From NCBI RefSeq assembly GCF_036287235.1, contig NZ_CP142850.1:832001-896000 (forward strand): a stretch of DNA of 64,000 nucleotides, given 5' to 3'. Below the pieces are notes generated by a model. It had not been told where the DNA came from. It searched no databases and was given only the letters and a program-made list of their open reading frames with translations. The DNA is from Exiguobacterium sp. 9-2. GTDB taxonomy: Bacteria; Bacillota; Bacilli; Exiguobacteriales; Exiguobacteriaceae. The position numbers and the translations under genes were made by a program. Positions 28,013 through 37,324 of the stretch are shown here, piece by piece. The first letter of the stretch is position 1. Every line of letters starts with the position of its first letter.

Positions 28013-29809
28013 ATGAAGCGAATTCCTGATGAAATCGTCGATCAGGTCCGCCAAGCAACGGACATCGTCGAATTGATTTCAGAACGTGTAGAATTAAAAA
28101 AACAAGGGAATCGATATTCAGGGCTTTGCCCGTTTCATTCTGAGAAATCACCTTCCTTTTCTGTTTCTCCTGATAAAGGGATGTACTACTGTTTTGGATG
28201 TGGTGCAGGAGGAAATGCAATCACTTTCGTCATGGAAACAGAAGGAATGAGTTTCAAGGAAGCCGTTTCGAAATTAGCCGATCGAAGCGACGTCACACTT
28301 CCAGAGCTAGAACCAGACCGATTCGAGCAGTCGGAATCGACGCCTGAACAGGAAAAGAAGTTCCGCATGCGCGAAGCGCATCGAATCGTCACCGAGCTCT
28401 ATCACGAGGTGCTGATTCAAACGGAAGCAGGCGACGCCGGAAGAATCTATTTAGAAAATCGCAGTATACGCGAGGGGGCGATGCGTGAGTTTCGACTCGG
28501 GTATGCACCGGATCAAGATCGTTTTACAGTGGATTCCTTGGCACGACGTGGGTTTGATTTAGATGAGATGGTCGAAGCGGGATTGATTTCAATCGGACGT
28601 GATGGTGATTATCGAGATCGATTCAACGGTCGGGTCGTGTTCCCTATTTCCGATCGTGATGGCACGATCGTCGGATTTAGTGGTCGTTCGATTGACGGTC
28701 GTGACCCAAAGTATGTTAATACAGCGGAAACCCCTTTGTTCAATAAAAGTGAACTGTTATTTGGATTTGCTCAAGCACGAGGGGCGATGCGTAAAATTAA
28801 ACAAGTCGTCCTTGTTGAGGGAAATCTTGATGTTGTGCGTGTTGCTCAAGCGGGTATACCTTATACGGTAGCTTCTTTAGGAACAGCGTTAACGCCTGTT
28901 CATGCCCAAAACCTGGCACGCATCGTCGATGAAGTCATTGTTTGTTATGACGGAGACAAAGCAGGACGCGCTGCGACGCTAAAAGCCTTACAGTTGCTTG
29001 AGGCCGTTGCCGTCGACTGTTCCGTCATCCGCTTACCGGATGGCGAAGACCCTGACTCTTTTATTGGGAACCAGGGAGAAGAGACGTTTTTACACTGGAT
29101 CGAACAAAAACGGGTTTCAAGTCTTGAATTCAAATCTTTTTATTTTCGACAAGGAAAAAACTTGCGATTAGAAGGAGAACGCGTTCGATATATTGAAACT
29201 ATGCTTGAAGAGATTGGTCGAACATCCAATCCGTTGTTACGGGACATCTATTTAGGAAAACTTTCTGAGGAATTTAAACTCTCGAAAGATTCCTTGATCG
29301 CACAAGTGCGTCCAACCGTTCAACAGCCGAAAAGAGAACAAATCGTTTCCGATCGCCCGACCGCTGTACCGACAGCACCTCCTGATCGAACGTTCGCGAA
29401 CTGGAAAAAGGCAGAACGCTTCTTGCTTGCCTACATGATCCGTTCCGAAGAAGTATGTCTAGAAGTGCGTGAGCAGCTGGGTGTCCAATTCAATGATCCG
29501 GCACATCAATTGATTGCCGGCAAGTTATATGAATTTTACGGGACAGGTACGCAAGGAAGTTCCGATCGTTTTTTGACGATGCTCCATGATGCTTCCCTGC
29601 AACGAATCGTAGTGGATCTAGAGTTCATGCTGATGCCTGAATATGATCCTGACTTACTCAGTCATTACATTCGTGCCGTCCAGAACGAACAGCAACGTCG
29701 ATTGCTCGAAGAAGAAAAATCACGATTGAATCAACAAACAGATATCCGTGCCCAAGCGGAACTGATGCAGGCGATCATTGAACGAAAGCGTCGTTTAAAA
29801 GATCGATGA
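28013..29809 (+). CDS. dnaG: DNA primase
   Basis: Makes RNA primers at the replication fork and works with the replicative helicase. The 598-residue protein starts with a CHCC zinc-binding domain (C39, H42, C60, C63). A TOPRIM domain follows with [11 protein letters not shown] and [11 protein letters not shown], then a C-terminal helicase-interaction domain. It is the first gene of the macromolecular-synthesis pair with rpoD. Confidence 0.97.
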   Translation: MKRIPDEIVDQVRQATDIVELISERVELKKQGNRYSGLCPFHSEKSPSFSVSPDKGMYYCFGCGAGGNAITFVMETEGMSFKEAVSKLADRSDVTLPELEPDRFEQSESTPEQEKKFRMREAHRIVTELYHEVLIQTEAGDAGRIYLENRSIREGAMREFRLGYAPDQDRFTVDSLARRGFDLDEMVEAGLISIGRDGDYRDRFNGRVVFPISDRDGTIVGFSGRSIDGRDPKYVNTAETPLFNKSELLFGFAQARGAMRKIKQVVLVEGNLDVVRVAQAGIPYTVASLGTALTPVHAQNLARIVDEVIVCYDGDKAGRAATLKALQLLEAVAVDCSVIRLPDGEDPDSFIGNQGEETFLHWIEQKRVSSLEFKSFYFRQGKNLRLEGERVRYIETMLEEIGRTSNPLLRDIYLGKLSEEFKLSKDSLIAQVRPTVQQPKREQIVSDRPTAVPTAPPDRTFANWKKAERFLLAYMIRSEEVCLEVREQLGVQFNDPAHQLIAGKLYEFYGTGTQGSSDRFLTMLHDASLQRIVVDLEFMLMPEYDPDLLSHYIRAVQNEQQRRLLEEEKSRLNQQTDIRAQAELMQAIIERKRRLKDR

Positions 29810-29843
29810 CCTGCTGCATGATGTGGAAGGAGTGTATGGTTCG

Positions 29844-30929
29844 ATGGCAGAAAAAGCAAGATCAGAAGCTGAATTACTCCGTCTCGCGAAAGAGGAACTC
29901 ATCGCGCTCGGACATAAGAATGGTGAATTGTCGCACCAGAAAATCGAAGACAAACTGAGTTCGTTCGAATCAATGGATGCTCAGCAATTCGAGGAATTCC
30001 TTCAGTTGCTCGAAACAGAAGGTATCAAGGTTAACAATGACGGTACAGGAGATGAAAAGGAAGAGGCGGATTTGAACGATTTGTCTGTTCCACCCGGCGT
30101 TAAGATCAATGACCCTGTCCGGATGTATCTAAAAGAAATCGGACGCGTGGATTTGTTGAATGCAGAAGACGAAGTTGAACTCGCGAAACGAATCGAACAA
30201 AACGATGAGGAAGCGAAAAAACGTCTAGCGGAAGCAAATTTACGTCTCGTCGTTTCGATCGCTAAACGGTATGTCGGACGCGGTATGTTGTTCCTTGATT
30301 TGATTCAAGAAGGTAACATGGGTCTGATCAAGGCGGTCGAGAAATTCGACTATACGAAGGGATATAAATTCTCGACGTATGCAACGTGGTGGATTCGTCA
30401 AGCGATCACACGTGCGATCGCCGACCAAGCACGGACGATCCGGATTCCGGTTCATATGGTTGAGACGATCAATAAATTGATTCGTGTCCAACGTCAACTT
30501 TTGCAAGATCTCGGACGCGAACCTTCACCGGAAGAGATTTCGAAAGAGATGGAAATCACGCCGGAAAAAGTTCGCGAAATCCTGAAAATTGCGCAAGAGC
30601 CGGTTTCTCTTGAGACACCGATCGGGGAAGAAGACGATTCACACCTCGGTGATTTCATCGAGGATCAAGATGCGACAGCACCACAGGATGCTGCTGCATA
30701 TGAACTCTTAAAAGAGCAACTCGAAGATGTGTTAGATACACTCACGGATCGTGAAGAAAACGTCCTTCGTCTTCGCTTCGGACTTGATGATGGTCGGACT
30801 CGAACACTCGAAGAAGTCGGCAAGGTGTTTGGCGTCACGCGTGAGCGGATTCGTCAAATCGAAGCAAAAGCACTTCGGAAACTTCGTCATCCAAGTCGTT
30901 CAAAACGCTTGAAAGACTTCCTCGATTAA
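29844..30929 (+). CDS. rpoD: RNA polymerase primary sigma factor SigA
   Basis: Housekeeping sigma-70 factor of 361 residues. Region 1.2 has [16 protein letters not shown], region 2 has the -10-binding [13 protein letters not shown], and region 4 has the helix-turn-helix [20 protein letters not shown]. The short N-terminal region 1.1 is Bacillales-like. ATG 29844 is preferred, with AAGGAG 11 bp upstream; the in-frame GTG at 29823 lies before that site. It follows dnaG by 34 bp. Confidence 0.97.
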   Translation: MAEKARSEAELLRLAKEELIALGHKNGELSHQKIEDKLSSFESMDAQQFEEFLQLLETEGIKVNNDGTGDEKEEADLNDLSVPPGVKINDPVRMYLKEIGRVDLLNAEDEVELAKRIEQNDEEAKKRLAEANLRLVVSIAKRYVGRGMLFLDLIQEGNMGLIKAVEKFDYTKGYKFSTYATWWIRQAITRAIADQARTIRIPVHMVETINKLIRVQRQLLQDLGREPSPEEISKEMEITPEKVREILKIAQEPVSLETPIGEEDDSHLGDFIEDQDATAPQDAAAYELLKEQLEDVLDTLTDREENVLRLRFGLDDGRTRTLEEVGKVFGVTRERIRQIEAKALRKLRHPSRSKRLKDFLD

Positions 30930-30961
30930 TTCAAAGTGTGAAGAATATATGAAATTTTAGT

Positions 30962-31010
30962 GGGAAGGGAGAAAAAAGTTTCGTTTTTTTCTTCCTTCCC
31001 TGTTTTTTTT
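30962..31010 (+). terminator. terminator after rpoD
   Basis: A long imperfect stem pairs GGGAAGGGAGAAAAAA with TTTTTTCTTCCTTCCC, followed by TGTTTTTTTT. Confidence 0.85.
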
Positions 31011-31082
31011 ACAGTAGAATAGTAACGGGGAATACCATTCAGTCACCAACTTGGTTGGGTATAGAATATGGGGGGAATCCAA

Positions 31083-31424
31083 ATGCGTAATCCATTAGTA
31101 CCGTTTGCGGCGATCGCAGTCATCGCCATCATCGCAATGATTTCATTGTCTTACTTTGGGGTCGATCAGGTGAAGGAAGCTCGCAAAGGGCCGTCAACTG
31201 CAGAAATGAAGCCAGAAGACTTGTTTGCATCTAAAGGATGTACAGGATGTCACGGTGGAAACTTAGAAGGCGGCGTTGGTCCGAACTTAACAAAGATCGG
31301 CGCGAAGCTGAAAGAAGATGAAATCAAGGACATCGCAATGAACGGTAAAGGGCAAATGCCTGGCGGTCTTGCGAATGACGAAGAAGCAGCTGTTCTAGCT
31401 AAATGGTTAGCTGCTAAGAAATAA
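31083..31424 (+). CDS. cccA: membrane-anchored cytochrome c550
   Basis: A small electron carrier on the outer face of the membrane. The 113-residue protein has an N-terminal membrane anchor (residues 6-25), a haem attachment site C53-T-G-C56-H57 and a likely axial methionine M92 in GQMPGG. CccA in B. subtilis follows sigA in the same way. ATG 31083 is chosen because GGGGGA lies 8 bp upstream; the earlier ATG at 31068 overlaps that site. A short dyad CCAAC/GTTGG lies upstream at 31046-31058. Confidence 0.93.
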   Translation: MRNPLVPFAAIAVIAIIAMISLSYFGVDQVKEARKGPSTAEMKPEDLFASKGCTGCHGGNLEGGVGPNLTKIGAKLKEDEIKDIAMNGKGQMPGGLANDEEAAVLAKWLAAKK

Positions 31425-31433
31425 GAACAAGAG

Positions 31434-31465
31434 CATCTATCTCGTTACGAGATGGATGTTTTTTT
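31434..31465 (+). terminator. terminator after cccA
   Basis: CATCTATCTCG (31434-31444) pairs with CGAGATGGATG (31448-31458), followed by seven T residues. Confidence 0.85.
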
Positions 31466-31543
31466 ATGGGCGGATGGTTTCTTTTTTACTGTAAATCCGC
31501 TATTTTAAAAGAGAGTTTTCGGAAAATAGGAAGGATGAAGAAG

Positions 31544-32260
31544 ATGCAAATGAACGTCGTATTGGATCAACGACTCCAAAAAGTCGTGTCGTATATTCCA
31601 CAAGGAGCCATCCTTGCAGATATTGGTTCGGATCATGCATTCGTACCGTGTTTTTGTATCCAACAAAATAAAATCGAACGCGCCATCGCGGGGGAAGTGA
31701 ATGAAGGACCGATGGAAGCCGCAAAAGGACAAGTGGCACTTGTAGGACTCGAGTCCCAAATTGATGTCCGTCTTGGGAGTGGTCTATCGGTATTGAAACC
31801 GGGAGAAGCGACAGCGATCACGATCGCGGGAATGGGTGGAACATTGATTGCCTCAATCCTTGAAGAAGGGAAAGATCGATTGTCGGGAGAAGAACGTTTG
31901 ATTCTACAACCGAATGTCGATGCAGTCGATGTCCGAAACTGGTTACTCGCACATTCGTATGCCTTATTGTCAGAAGCCATCGTCGAGGAGAATGGGAAGA
32001 TTTATGAAATCCTTGTCGCGGAACGTGGCGAAGAAACCTTATATTCGGAAGATGAAACAACACGACAATGGGAACTCTTCTTTGGTCCTCAGTTGATGCG
32101 AGAGCGAGCGCCAGAATTCATTGCAAAGTGGCAAATGGAAAAACAAAAACGTCAGTATATTTTGGAGCAGATGAAGCAAGGACAAACTACGGAAATCTTA
32201 TCTGAAAAAATCATAGCAATCGAACGATTGATTCAAAAGATGGAAGAGGTGACAAGCTGA
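31544..32260 (+). CDS. trmK: tRNA (adenine22-N1)-methyltransferase
   Basis: SAM-dependent enzyme that methylates A22 in the tRNA D-loop. The 238-residue protein has the Rossmann motif ADIGSDHAFVP, the catalytic-site region TIAGMGGTLIASIL and ILQPNVD, and a C-terminal coiled-coil-like helix (KQKRQYILEQMKQ). Several in-frame ATGs exist; 31544 is about 10 bp from AGGAAGG. The stop overlaps the next start by one base, the usual trmK-yqfO pair. Confidence 0.9.
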   Translation: MQMNVVLDQRLQKVVSYIPQGAILADIGSDHAFVPCFCIQQNKIERAIAGEVNEGPMEAAKGQVALVGLESQIDVRLGSGLSVLKPGEATAITIAGMGGTLIASILEEGKDRLSGEERLILQPNVDAVDVRNWLLAHSYALLSEAIVEENGKIYEILVAERGEETLYSEDETTRQWELFFGPQLMRERAPEFIAKWQMEKQKRQYILEQMKQGQTTEILSEKIIAIERLIQKMEEVTS

Positions 32261-33372
32261 TGGCGAATGGGAATTATGTCATTGAGCAGTTTGAAGCATT
32301 CGCTCCGAAAAAATTCGCGCTCGAGGGTGATCCGATCGGTTTGCATATTGGAACGTTGAACAAGGACGTAAAACGTGTGCTCGTGACACTTGATGTCTTG
32401 GAGTCTGTCGTTGATGAAGCGATTGAAAAAAAGGTTGATCTCATCATCGCGCATCATCCACCGATTTTTAGCAAGTTAGCGAATGTGACGGATCGTTCCG
32501 CAACAGGACGCATCGTCACAAAATGTATCAAGCACGATATTGCGGTGTACGCTGCGCATACGAACCTTGATGTGACACCAGGAGGGGTCAATGATTGGAT
32601 GGCAGAGGCAATCGGTCTTGAGTCATGTGAAGTTCTCACCCCCACATTTGAAAATACGCGCTACAAGTTGAGCGTTTTTGTACCGACAGAAGATGCAGAG
32701 CGTGTCTCGATAGCACTTGCGAAAGCAGGAGCCGGGCAAGAAGGGGATTATAGTGACTGCCAGTTTCATGTCAATGGAACTGGGCAATTCCGACCGTCGC
32801 CTGAGGCTACGCCATATATCGGTGAAGCGAATCAACTCGAGCGAGTTTCTGAAGTCCGAATTGAGACGATCGTGACGGAATTGAATCAGAAACAAGTCAT
32901 TCGAGCGATGAAGCAGGCACATCCTTACGAAGAGGTAGCCTATGATCTCATAAAGCAGGAACGTCCGGCAGCGCCACTTGGTCTCGGGCGAATCGGTCGA
33001 TTGCCAGAAGCGATGACATTACGGGCATTTGCAGAGCACGTTCGGACGGTGTTTGGTGTTCAAAACTTGCGTTTCGTTGGAGACGAATCACGGGAGATCA
33101 ATAAAGTCGCTGTTCTCGGTGGCGATGGGAATAAATATGTCTCGACAGCAGCTTTTGCCGGAGCCGATGTTCTTGTCACGGGTGATCTCTATTTTCATGT
33201 CGCCCATGATGCGATGGCACTTGGACTAGCGGTCGTTGATCCCGGACATCATGTAGAGTCGGTCATGAAAGAAGGCGTCGTCAACGAATTGAAGCGCCGA
33301 TTCGATCAGAAAAAAATCGACGTTGAACTACTAATTTCAACAGCGAATACGAATCCGTTTCAGTTTTTGTGA
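32260..33372 (+). CDS. yqfO: Nif3-like dinuclear metal centre protein (YqfO type)
   Basis: A 370-residue member of the NIF3/DUF34 family. The N- and C-terminal halves form the metal site with histidine motifs AHHPPIF, YAAHTNLD and HDAMALGLAVVDPGHH. Between them (about residues 130-235) is the PII-like insert that marks the long YqfO form, with YKLSVFVP and AHPYEEVAYD. A GTP cyclohydrolase role was once proposed for the family, but the reaction is not established. Confidence 0.88.
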   Translation: MANGNYVIEQFEAFAPKKFALEGDPIGLHIGTLNKDVKRVLVTLDVLESVVDEAIEKKVDLIIAHHPPIFSKLANVTDRSATGRIVTKCIKHDIAVYAAHTNLDVTPGGVNDWMAEAIGLESCEVLTPTFENTRYKLSVFVPTEDAERVSIALAKAGAGQEGDYSDCQFHVNGTGQFRPSPEATPYIGEANQLERVSEVRIETIVTELNQKQVIRAMKQAHPYEEVAYDLIKQERPAAPLGLGRIGRLPEAMTLRAFAEHVRTVFGVQNLRFVGDESREINKVAVLGGDGNKYVSTAAFAGADVLVTGDLYFHVAHDAMALGLAVVDPGHHVESVMKEGVVNELKRRFDQKKIDVELLISTANTNPFQFL

Positions 33373-33412
33373 GGCAACGAATCGAGTACGCTAAGGGTAT
33401 CTTTTGAGCAGT

Positions 33413-33452
33413 AAAAAACCGAGTCGCGAATGATAATCGCGACTCGGTTTTG
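33413..33452. terminator. bidirectional terminator between yqfO and ispH
   Basis: A perfect 15-bp stem pairs 33415-33429 (AAAACCGAGTCGCGA) with 33437-33451. It is flanked by A and T runs on the correct sides for both genes. Confidence 0.9.
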
Positions 33453-33470
33453 CTGTATCGATTGTTAGGA

Positions 33471-34418
33471 TTAAAGTACTTTGACTTTAGGCAAAATCCG
33501 TCTTAGTTCAAGGAATGGTGTCTTGTCATGCGTACTAATATCAGTAGGATCATATTGTTGTAAGAAGTCGATGACTTTTTTCGTGATCGGTGTTGGCGTC
33601 GATGCACCTGATGTGACGCCGACTTGCTGTACACCTTCAAGCCATGATAAATCAAGCTCCGTTAAATCGCCGATTCGATGTGCAGGAGTTCCTGCGATAT
33701 CAAAGGATACCTGTGCCAAACGGTTCGAGTTGTTCGAACGTGGGTCACCGACGACGATGACGAGATCACAGTCTCCTGCTTGATCTGCTACCGCTTCTTG
33801 TCGGACTTGTGTTGCGTTACAGATTTCATTGTGTACTTCCACATGCGGATATTTTTTCCGAACGTGTTCCATCAAAGCTTGGACATCCCATTGACTCATC
33901 GTTGTCTGGTTCGTGACGATGATTTTTTTATGAGCAAGCTGAGGAGGAAGTTCATCGATATCTTCGACTTTTTCGATGAGGTGAACATGTTCCGGCGCTA
34001 CGCCGACGGCACCTTCAGGCTCCGGATGCCCATGTTTCCCGACGTAGATGACTTCGTAATCATCTGCGACGACTTGACGAATCAAGTCGTGGGTACGCGT
34101 TACGTCAGGACACGTCGCATCGACGACGTGTAAGTTCTTCTCTGCAGCACGAGCATAAACAGCAGGTGAAATACCGTGTGCTGTAAAGATGACCGTTCCC
34201 TCTTGAATCGTCTCTAAGGCTTCGAGGCGATCAGGACCATCAACAGTGATGACGCCCATGTTTTCGAACTCACGTGTGACGTGAGCATTGTGGACGATCA
34301 TCCCTAAAATATGGATCGGACGTGGCAAATCTTTATTCAATGCCGCTTGTTGTGCAAGTTTCATTGCGTCGACGACACCGTAACAATAGCCGCGGGGGCT
34401 GATTTTTTTTACTAGCAT
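33471..34418 (-). CDS. ispH: 4-hydroxy-3-methylbut-2-enyl diphosphate reductase
   Basis: Last enzyme of the MEP isoprenoid pathway, making IPP and DMAPP with a [4Fe-4S] cluster. The 315-residue protein has the three cluster cysteines in PRGYCYGV (C12), DATCPDV and [12 protein letters not shown]. The conserved GHPEPEG block and [10 protein letters not shown] near the C-terminus are present. ispG lies 18 kb away in the same window, so both iron-sulfur enzymes of the pathway are encoded here. Confidence 0.96.
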   Translation of the reverse strand: MLVKKISPRGYCYGVVDAMKLAQQAALNKDLPRPIHILGMIVHNAHVTREFENMGVITVDGPDRLEALETIQEGTVIFTAHGISPAVYARAAEKNLHVVDATCPDVTRTHDLIRQVVADDYEVIYVGKHGHPEPEGAVGVAPEHVHLIEKVEDIDELPPQLAHKKIIVTNQTTMSQWDVQALMEHVRKKYPHVEVHNEICNATQVRQEAVADQAGDCDLVIVVGDPRSNNSNRLAQVSFDIAGTPAHRIGDLTELDLSWLEGVQQVGVTSGASTPTPITKKVIDFLQQYDPTDISTHDKTPFLELRRILPKVKVL

Positions 34419-34459
34419 AGTTGTAGATTCTCCCTTTGTGAAAAAGAATGATTAGTTAG

Positions 34460-34468
34460 AGTGTACCA
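34460..34468 (-). promoter_or_regulatory. possible extended -10 promoter of ispH
   Basis: Read on the minus strand, TGGTACACT gives an extended -10 (TACACT at 34465-34460) about 40 bp before the start codon. No good -35 box is seen. Confidence 0.4.
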
Positions 34469-34517
34469 TTGATTGAAGCTGAATGAAAATAGAGGAGTCT
34501 GTTTCAGCCACAGAACA

Positions 34518-34526
34518 TGCTATACT
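34518..34526 (+). promoter_or_regulatory. possible extended -10 promoter of the kinase gene
   Basis: TGCTATACT contains TATACT at 34521-34526 with the TG extension. The -35 position is poor. Confidence 0.4.
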
Positions 34527-34563
34527 AATGAAGTTGTCAATTATTCAAAAGGGAGGCGAAGGG

Positions 34564-36327
34564 ATGGAGTCAAAGAAAATGATGCGGTCGTATTTTTTCC
34601 AAATCACCGCCGTCTTATTCATCCTGATTTGTCTTGTCATTTCAGCGCTTGCCTTCACTGCAGACCGGGTCACGATTTCCCGAGTCGAACAACAAACAGA
34701 GAAACAGAGTGAAAAAAGTGTTGAAGTCTCTGGGAATGCGATTCGCGACAATGTCGGGAATTTGCATGAAGAAATCATGAGCTTGCAGTTGAATGTCAAA
34801 AACCCTAAAAAGTTGAGTCGGAAAATTGAGGAGTCTAAATTGTTAGACATTGATACAGGGTTTAAAAGTCTCTTTTATTTTGACCGAAAGACGAAACAAA
34901 TCACCTGGTTCTCAAGCGATGATCGTCGAGTGGAGAATAGTACCATCCTAAAAGACGATGATTTTGTGCAAACGTTGACGAGTACGGATTTTCATATGAG
35001 CAAGCTATATACGATGGAGTCAGATGCTGTCACGTACATGTTCGTCCCGATTCGAGACGGCAATGAGCGTGTCGGAGTCTTTGGTGGTGGATTAAGCGTC
35101 ATGAATTCGATTGTTTTTCGAAATTCACTTGAATCGTTCGACGATCAGACCATTGCTTACCTCTTCAATAGTAAAAAACAATTGTTAGCCACATCCAGTA
35201 ATCTCGTGACAGATGAAGAGCGCGTATTATCGAGAAGTGTGGTTGACCGTGCTTTTAAATCGCTAGAACCTTCCGAGATTTTTAGTACGAATCAAGATAT
35301 GTATTACTTTGCGAAAGATTTGAAAGTGACGGATTGGAAAATACTCGTTCGAACGCCGCGAAATGTTTTTTATGAACCGGTCTATACGACACGACAACAA
35401 TATTTGATCATCGCGGCTTTAACGCTTGTCCTCAGTCTAATTGTCGGCTATTTGATGTCGAAGCAGTTGACCGCGCCGATGCTTGAACTTGTAAATAAGA
35501 TCGAGAAAAGCACCTCACCCAAACCGATCGTTCTTGAGCGAGCGGGATCTAATGAGGTCAAGACACTCGTTGCCGCCTATAACGAGTATGCACAACGGAT
35601 GGAAAATGCGCGTCTTGAGCAATTGAGTCAGCAACAAACGATGTTACATCAAGAAAAATTAGCATCGCTCGGTCAATTAGCAGCAGGAATCGCACACGAA
35701 ATCCGTAATCCATTGACGCCTGTTAAGATGACCTTACAGTTGTTAGCGACGGAAAAAGATCGTAATGCAGAAATGCTCGTTCTTGCTTTATCAGAACTCG
35801 ATCGGGCGAATGGTATGATTCAAACGATGCTCGATCTGTCAAAAGGTGAGAACAATGCGCTTCAAAAAACAACGATTGATATGAATGATTTAATGAAGAA
35901 ATTGACATATATCCTCGAAGCTGAAGCGCATCATTACGAGGCGGACTGCAAGATTTATACACCATCCTTTATGCCGAAGATTTATGCGTCAGAAGAGGGG
36001 ATCTTACAAATTTTAGCAAACTGTGTCCGAAATGCCCTACAAGCTGTTGCGTTTAAAGGACCGGACGGCATATGTCATCTGCATGTCCATGTCTATCCAG
36101 AAGAGGTCGTATTCATTGTTCAGGATAACGGAATCGGTATGGACGGAGATCAAATCGAACATGTCGGTCAAGCATTCAAAACATCGAAAGTCGACGGAAA
36201 TGGACTTGGGATCTTCATGTCGAAACAAATCGTCCGTGATCATAAAGGGAAAATGATCTTTGATAGTAAGCCGGGCGTCGGTACGACGATTCAAGTTCAC
36301 TTGCCACGAAAGGAGCAAATGGAATGA
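34564..36327 (+). CDS. sensor histidine kinase with extracellular sensor domain
   Basis: A 587-residue membrane kinase. A first membrane helix (about residues 11-33), an extracellular region of about 240 residues with a Cache-like look and a second helix near residues 280-300 precede the cytoplasmic part. The HisKA phosphoacceptor is H378 in GIAHEIRNPLTP, and the ATPase domain ends with DGNGLGIFMSKQI. The kinase core resembles the KinB/KinC/KinD type. No response regulator is adjacent. ATG 34564 follows GGGAGG. It overlaps the next gene by 4 bp, so its signal may be bound by that gene's product. Confidence 0.88.
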   Translation: MESKKMMRSYFFQITAVLFILICLVISALAFTADRVTISRVEQQTEKQSEKSVEVSGNAIRDNVGNLHEEIMSLQLNVKNPKKLSRKIEESKLLDIDTGFKSLFYFDRKTKQITWFSSDDRRVENSTILKDDDFVQTLTSTDFHMSKLYTMESDAVTYMFVPIRDGNERVGVFGGGLSVMNSIVFRNSLESFDDQTIAYLFNSKKQLLATSSNLVTDEERVLSRSVVDRAFKSLEPSEIFSTNQDMYYFAKDLKVTDWKILVRTPRNVFYEPVYTTRQQYLIIAALTLVLSLIVGYLMSKQLTAPMLELVNKIEKSTSPKPIVLERAGSNEVKTLVAAYNEYAQRMENARLEQLSQQQTMLHQEKLASLGQLAAGIAHEIRNPLTPVKMTLQLLATEKDRNAEMLVLALSELDRANGMIQTMLDLSKGENNALQKTTIDMNDLMKKLTYILEAEAHHYEADCKIYTPSFMPKIYASEEGILQILANCVRNALQAVAFKGPDGICHLHVHVYPEEVVFIVQDNGIGMDGDQIEHVGQAFKTSKVDGNGLGIFMSKQIVRDHKGKMIFDSKPGVGTTIQVHLPRKEQME

Positions 36328-37277
36328 AATTCAATAAGGCCTGGTTATTCGTCCTGATTGTCTGGATTTCATCCGTTCTGTTCATTTCCAACTTGTTCGT
36401 CAATCCAGATCCTAGTCCACGACGTCATCTCGTTGGATTTACGATCGTGAATGATAAGCATGAGTTCGCACAACGGCTCGTAGATGCGTTTAAAACGCAG
36501 GCAAAAATCAATAAATACGAAGCGGTCGTCACGACTTCCCATAACTCACGCATCAATGAACGGGAGCAGATTCAAGAGTTCATTCGGATGAAAGTCGATG
36601 CGATCTTCGTGACGACACTAGATGACGTCTATATCGCTAATACATTAGAAGAAGCGGCTCGTGCCGGGATTCCGGTTTTTGCCATCGATCGATTGATTCG
36701 TTCCGATGCAGTCGTCAGTTCAATCACTTCAAATAATCAATTGATTGGGGAACAACTTGCATCATTCATTAAACACGAACGTATCAAGCAGACGGGACGA
36801 GCTACCGCCAATATCATTGAAGTCGCAGGGACAGCAAACGTCAATACAACGAATGAACGACACCGAGGATTTTTGACTGGTCTTGAGCGTGAGCCGGAAC
36901 TTCAGATTGTCGAATCCGTGAATGGGGATTACGACCCCATCACTTCAGAAAAGGTTATGGCGCAGGTGATTGAGTCAGGAATTCCGTTTGATGCCGTCTA
37001 TTGTCATAATGACGATATCGCGCTTGGTGTCCTCGAAGCATTGAAAAAAGCAGGTATCAAAGGAAAAATAATTGTCGGCATAGACGGGAATCGTGCTATA
37101 TTAGAAGCTGTTGACATGAAATCGATGGATGCGACGGTCGTCCAGAGTGCTGATGAGATGATGAAAGTCGCCTTCAGTGCATTGAAGCTTCATACGAAAA
37201 ACAAAAAGATTCCAAATCGTTTTTATACGTACTCCTATCTGTATGACGGTAGTAGACCCATAACCATGTTGAACTAA
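36324..37277 (+). CDS. membrane-anchored periplasmic-binding-type (LacI/RbsB-like) sugar sensor
   Basis: A 317-residue protein with an N-terminal membrane anchor (residues 7-26), no lipobox cysteine, and a type 1 periplasmic-binding fold (VGFTIVNDKHEFAQRLVDAF, VDAIFVTTLDD, GIPVFAIDRL, YCHNDDIALGVLEALK, VGIDGN). Such proteins bind sugars or autoinducers. There is no transporter permease or ATPase beside it. The start overlaps the kinase stop by 4 bp. The likely role is to present ligand to the kinase, as LuxP does for LuxQ. The ligand cannot be predicted. Confidence 0.82.
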   Translation: MKFNKAWLFVLIVWISSVLFISNLFVNPDPSPRRHLVGFTIVNDKHEFAQRLVDAFKTQAKINKYEAVVTTSHNSRINEREQIQEFIRMKVDAIFVTTLDDVYIANTLEEAARAGIPVFAIDRLIRSDAVVSSITSNNQLIGEQLASFIKHERIKQTGRATANIIEVAGTANVNTTNERHRGFLTGLEREPELQIVESVNGDYDPITSEKVMAQVIESGIPFDAVYCHNDDIALGVLEALKKAGIKGKIIVGIDGNRAILEAVDMKSMDATVVQSADEMMKVAFSALKLHTKNKKIPNRFYTYSYLYDGSRPITMLN

Positions 37278-37324
37278 TCGAGAGGCAGATGCCTCAGCAA
37301 ATAAGGAAAGGACGGTGTCAATTC

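Noticed and set aside
33678-34133. 151-codon plus-strand frame opposite ispH
   Set aside because: The minus-strand IspH frame is full length with all cluster cysteines; this frame is its shadow.
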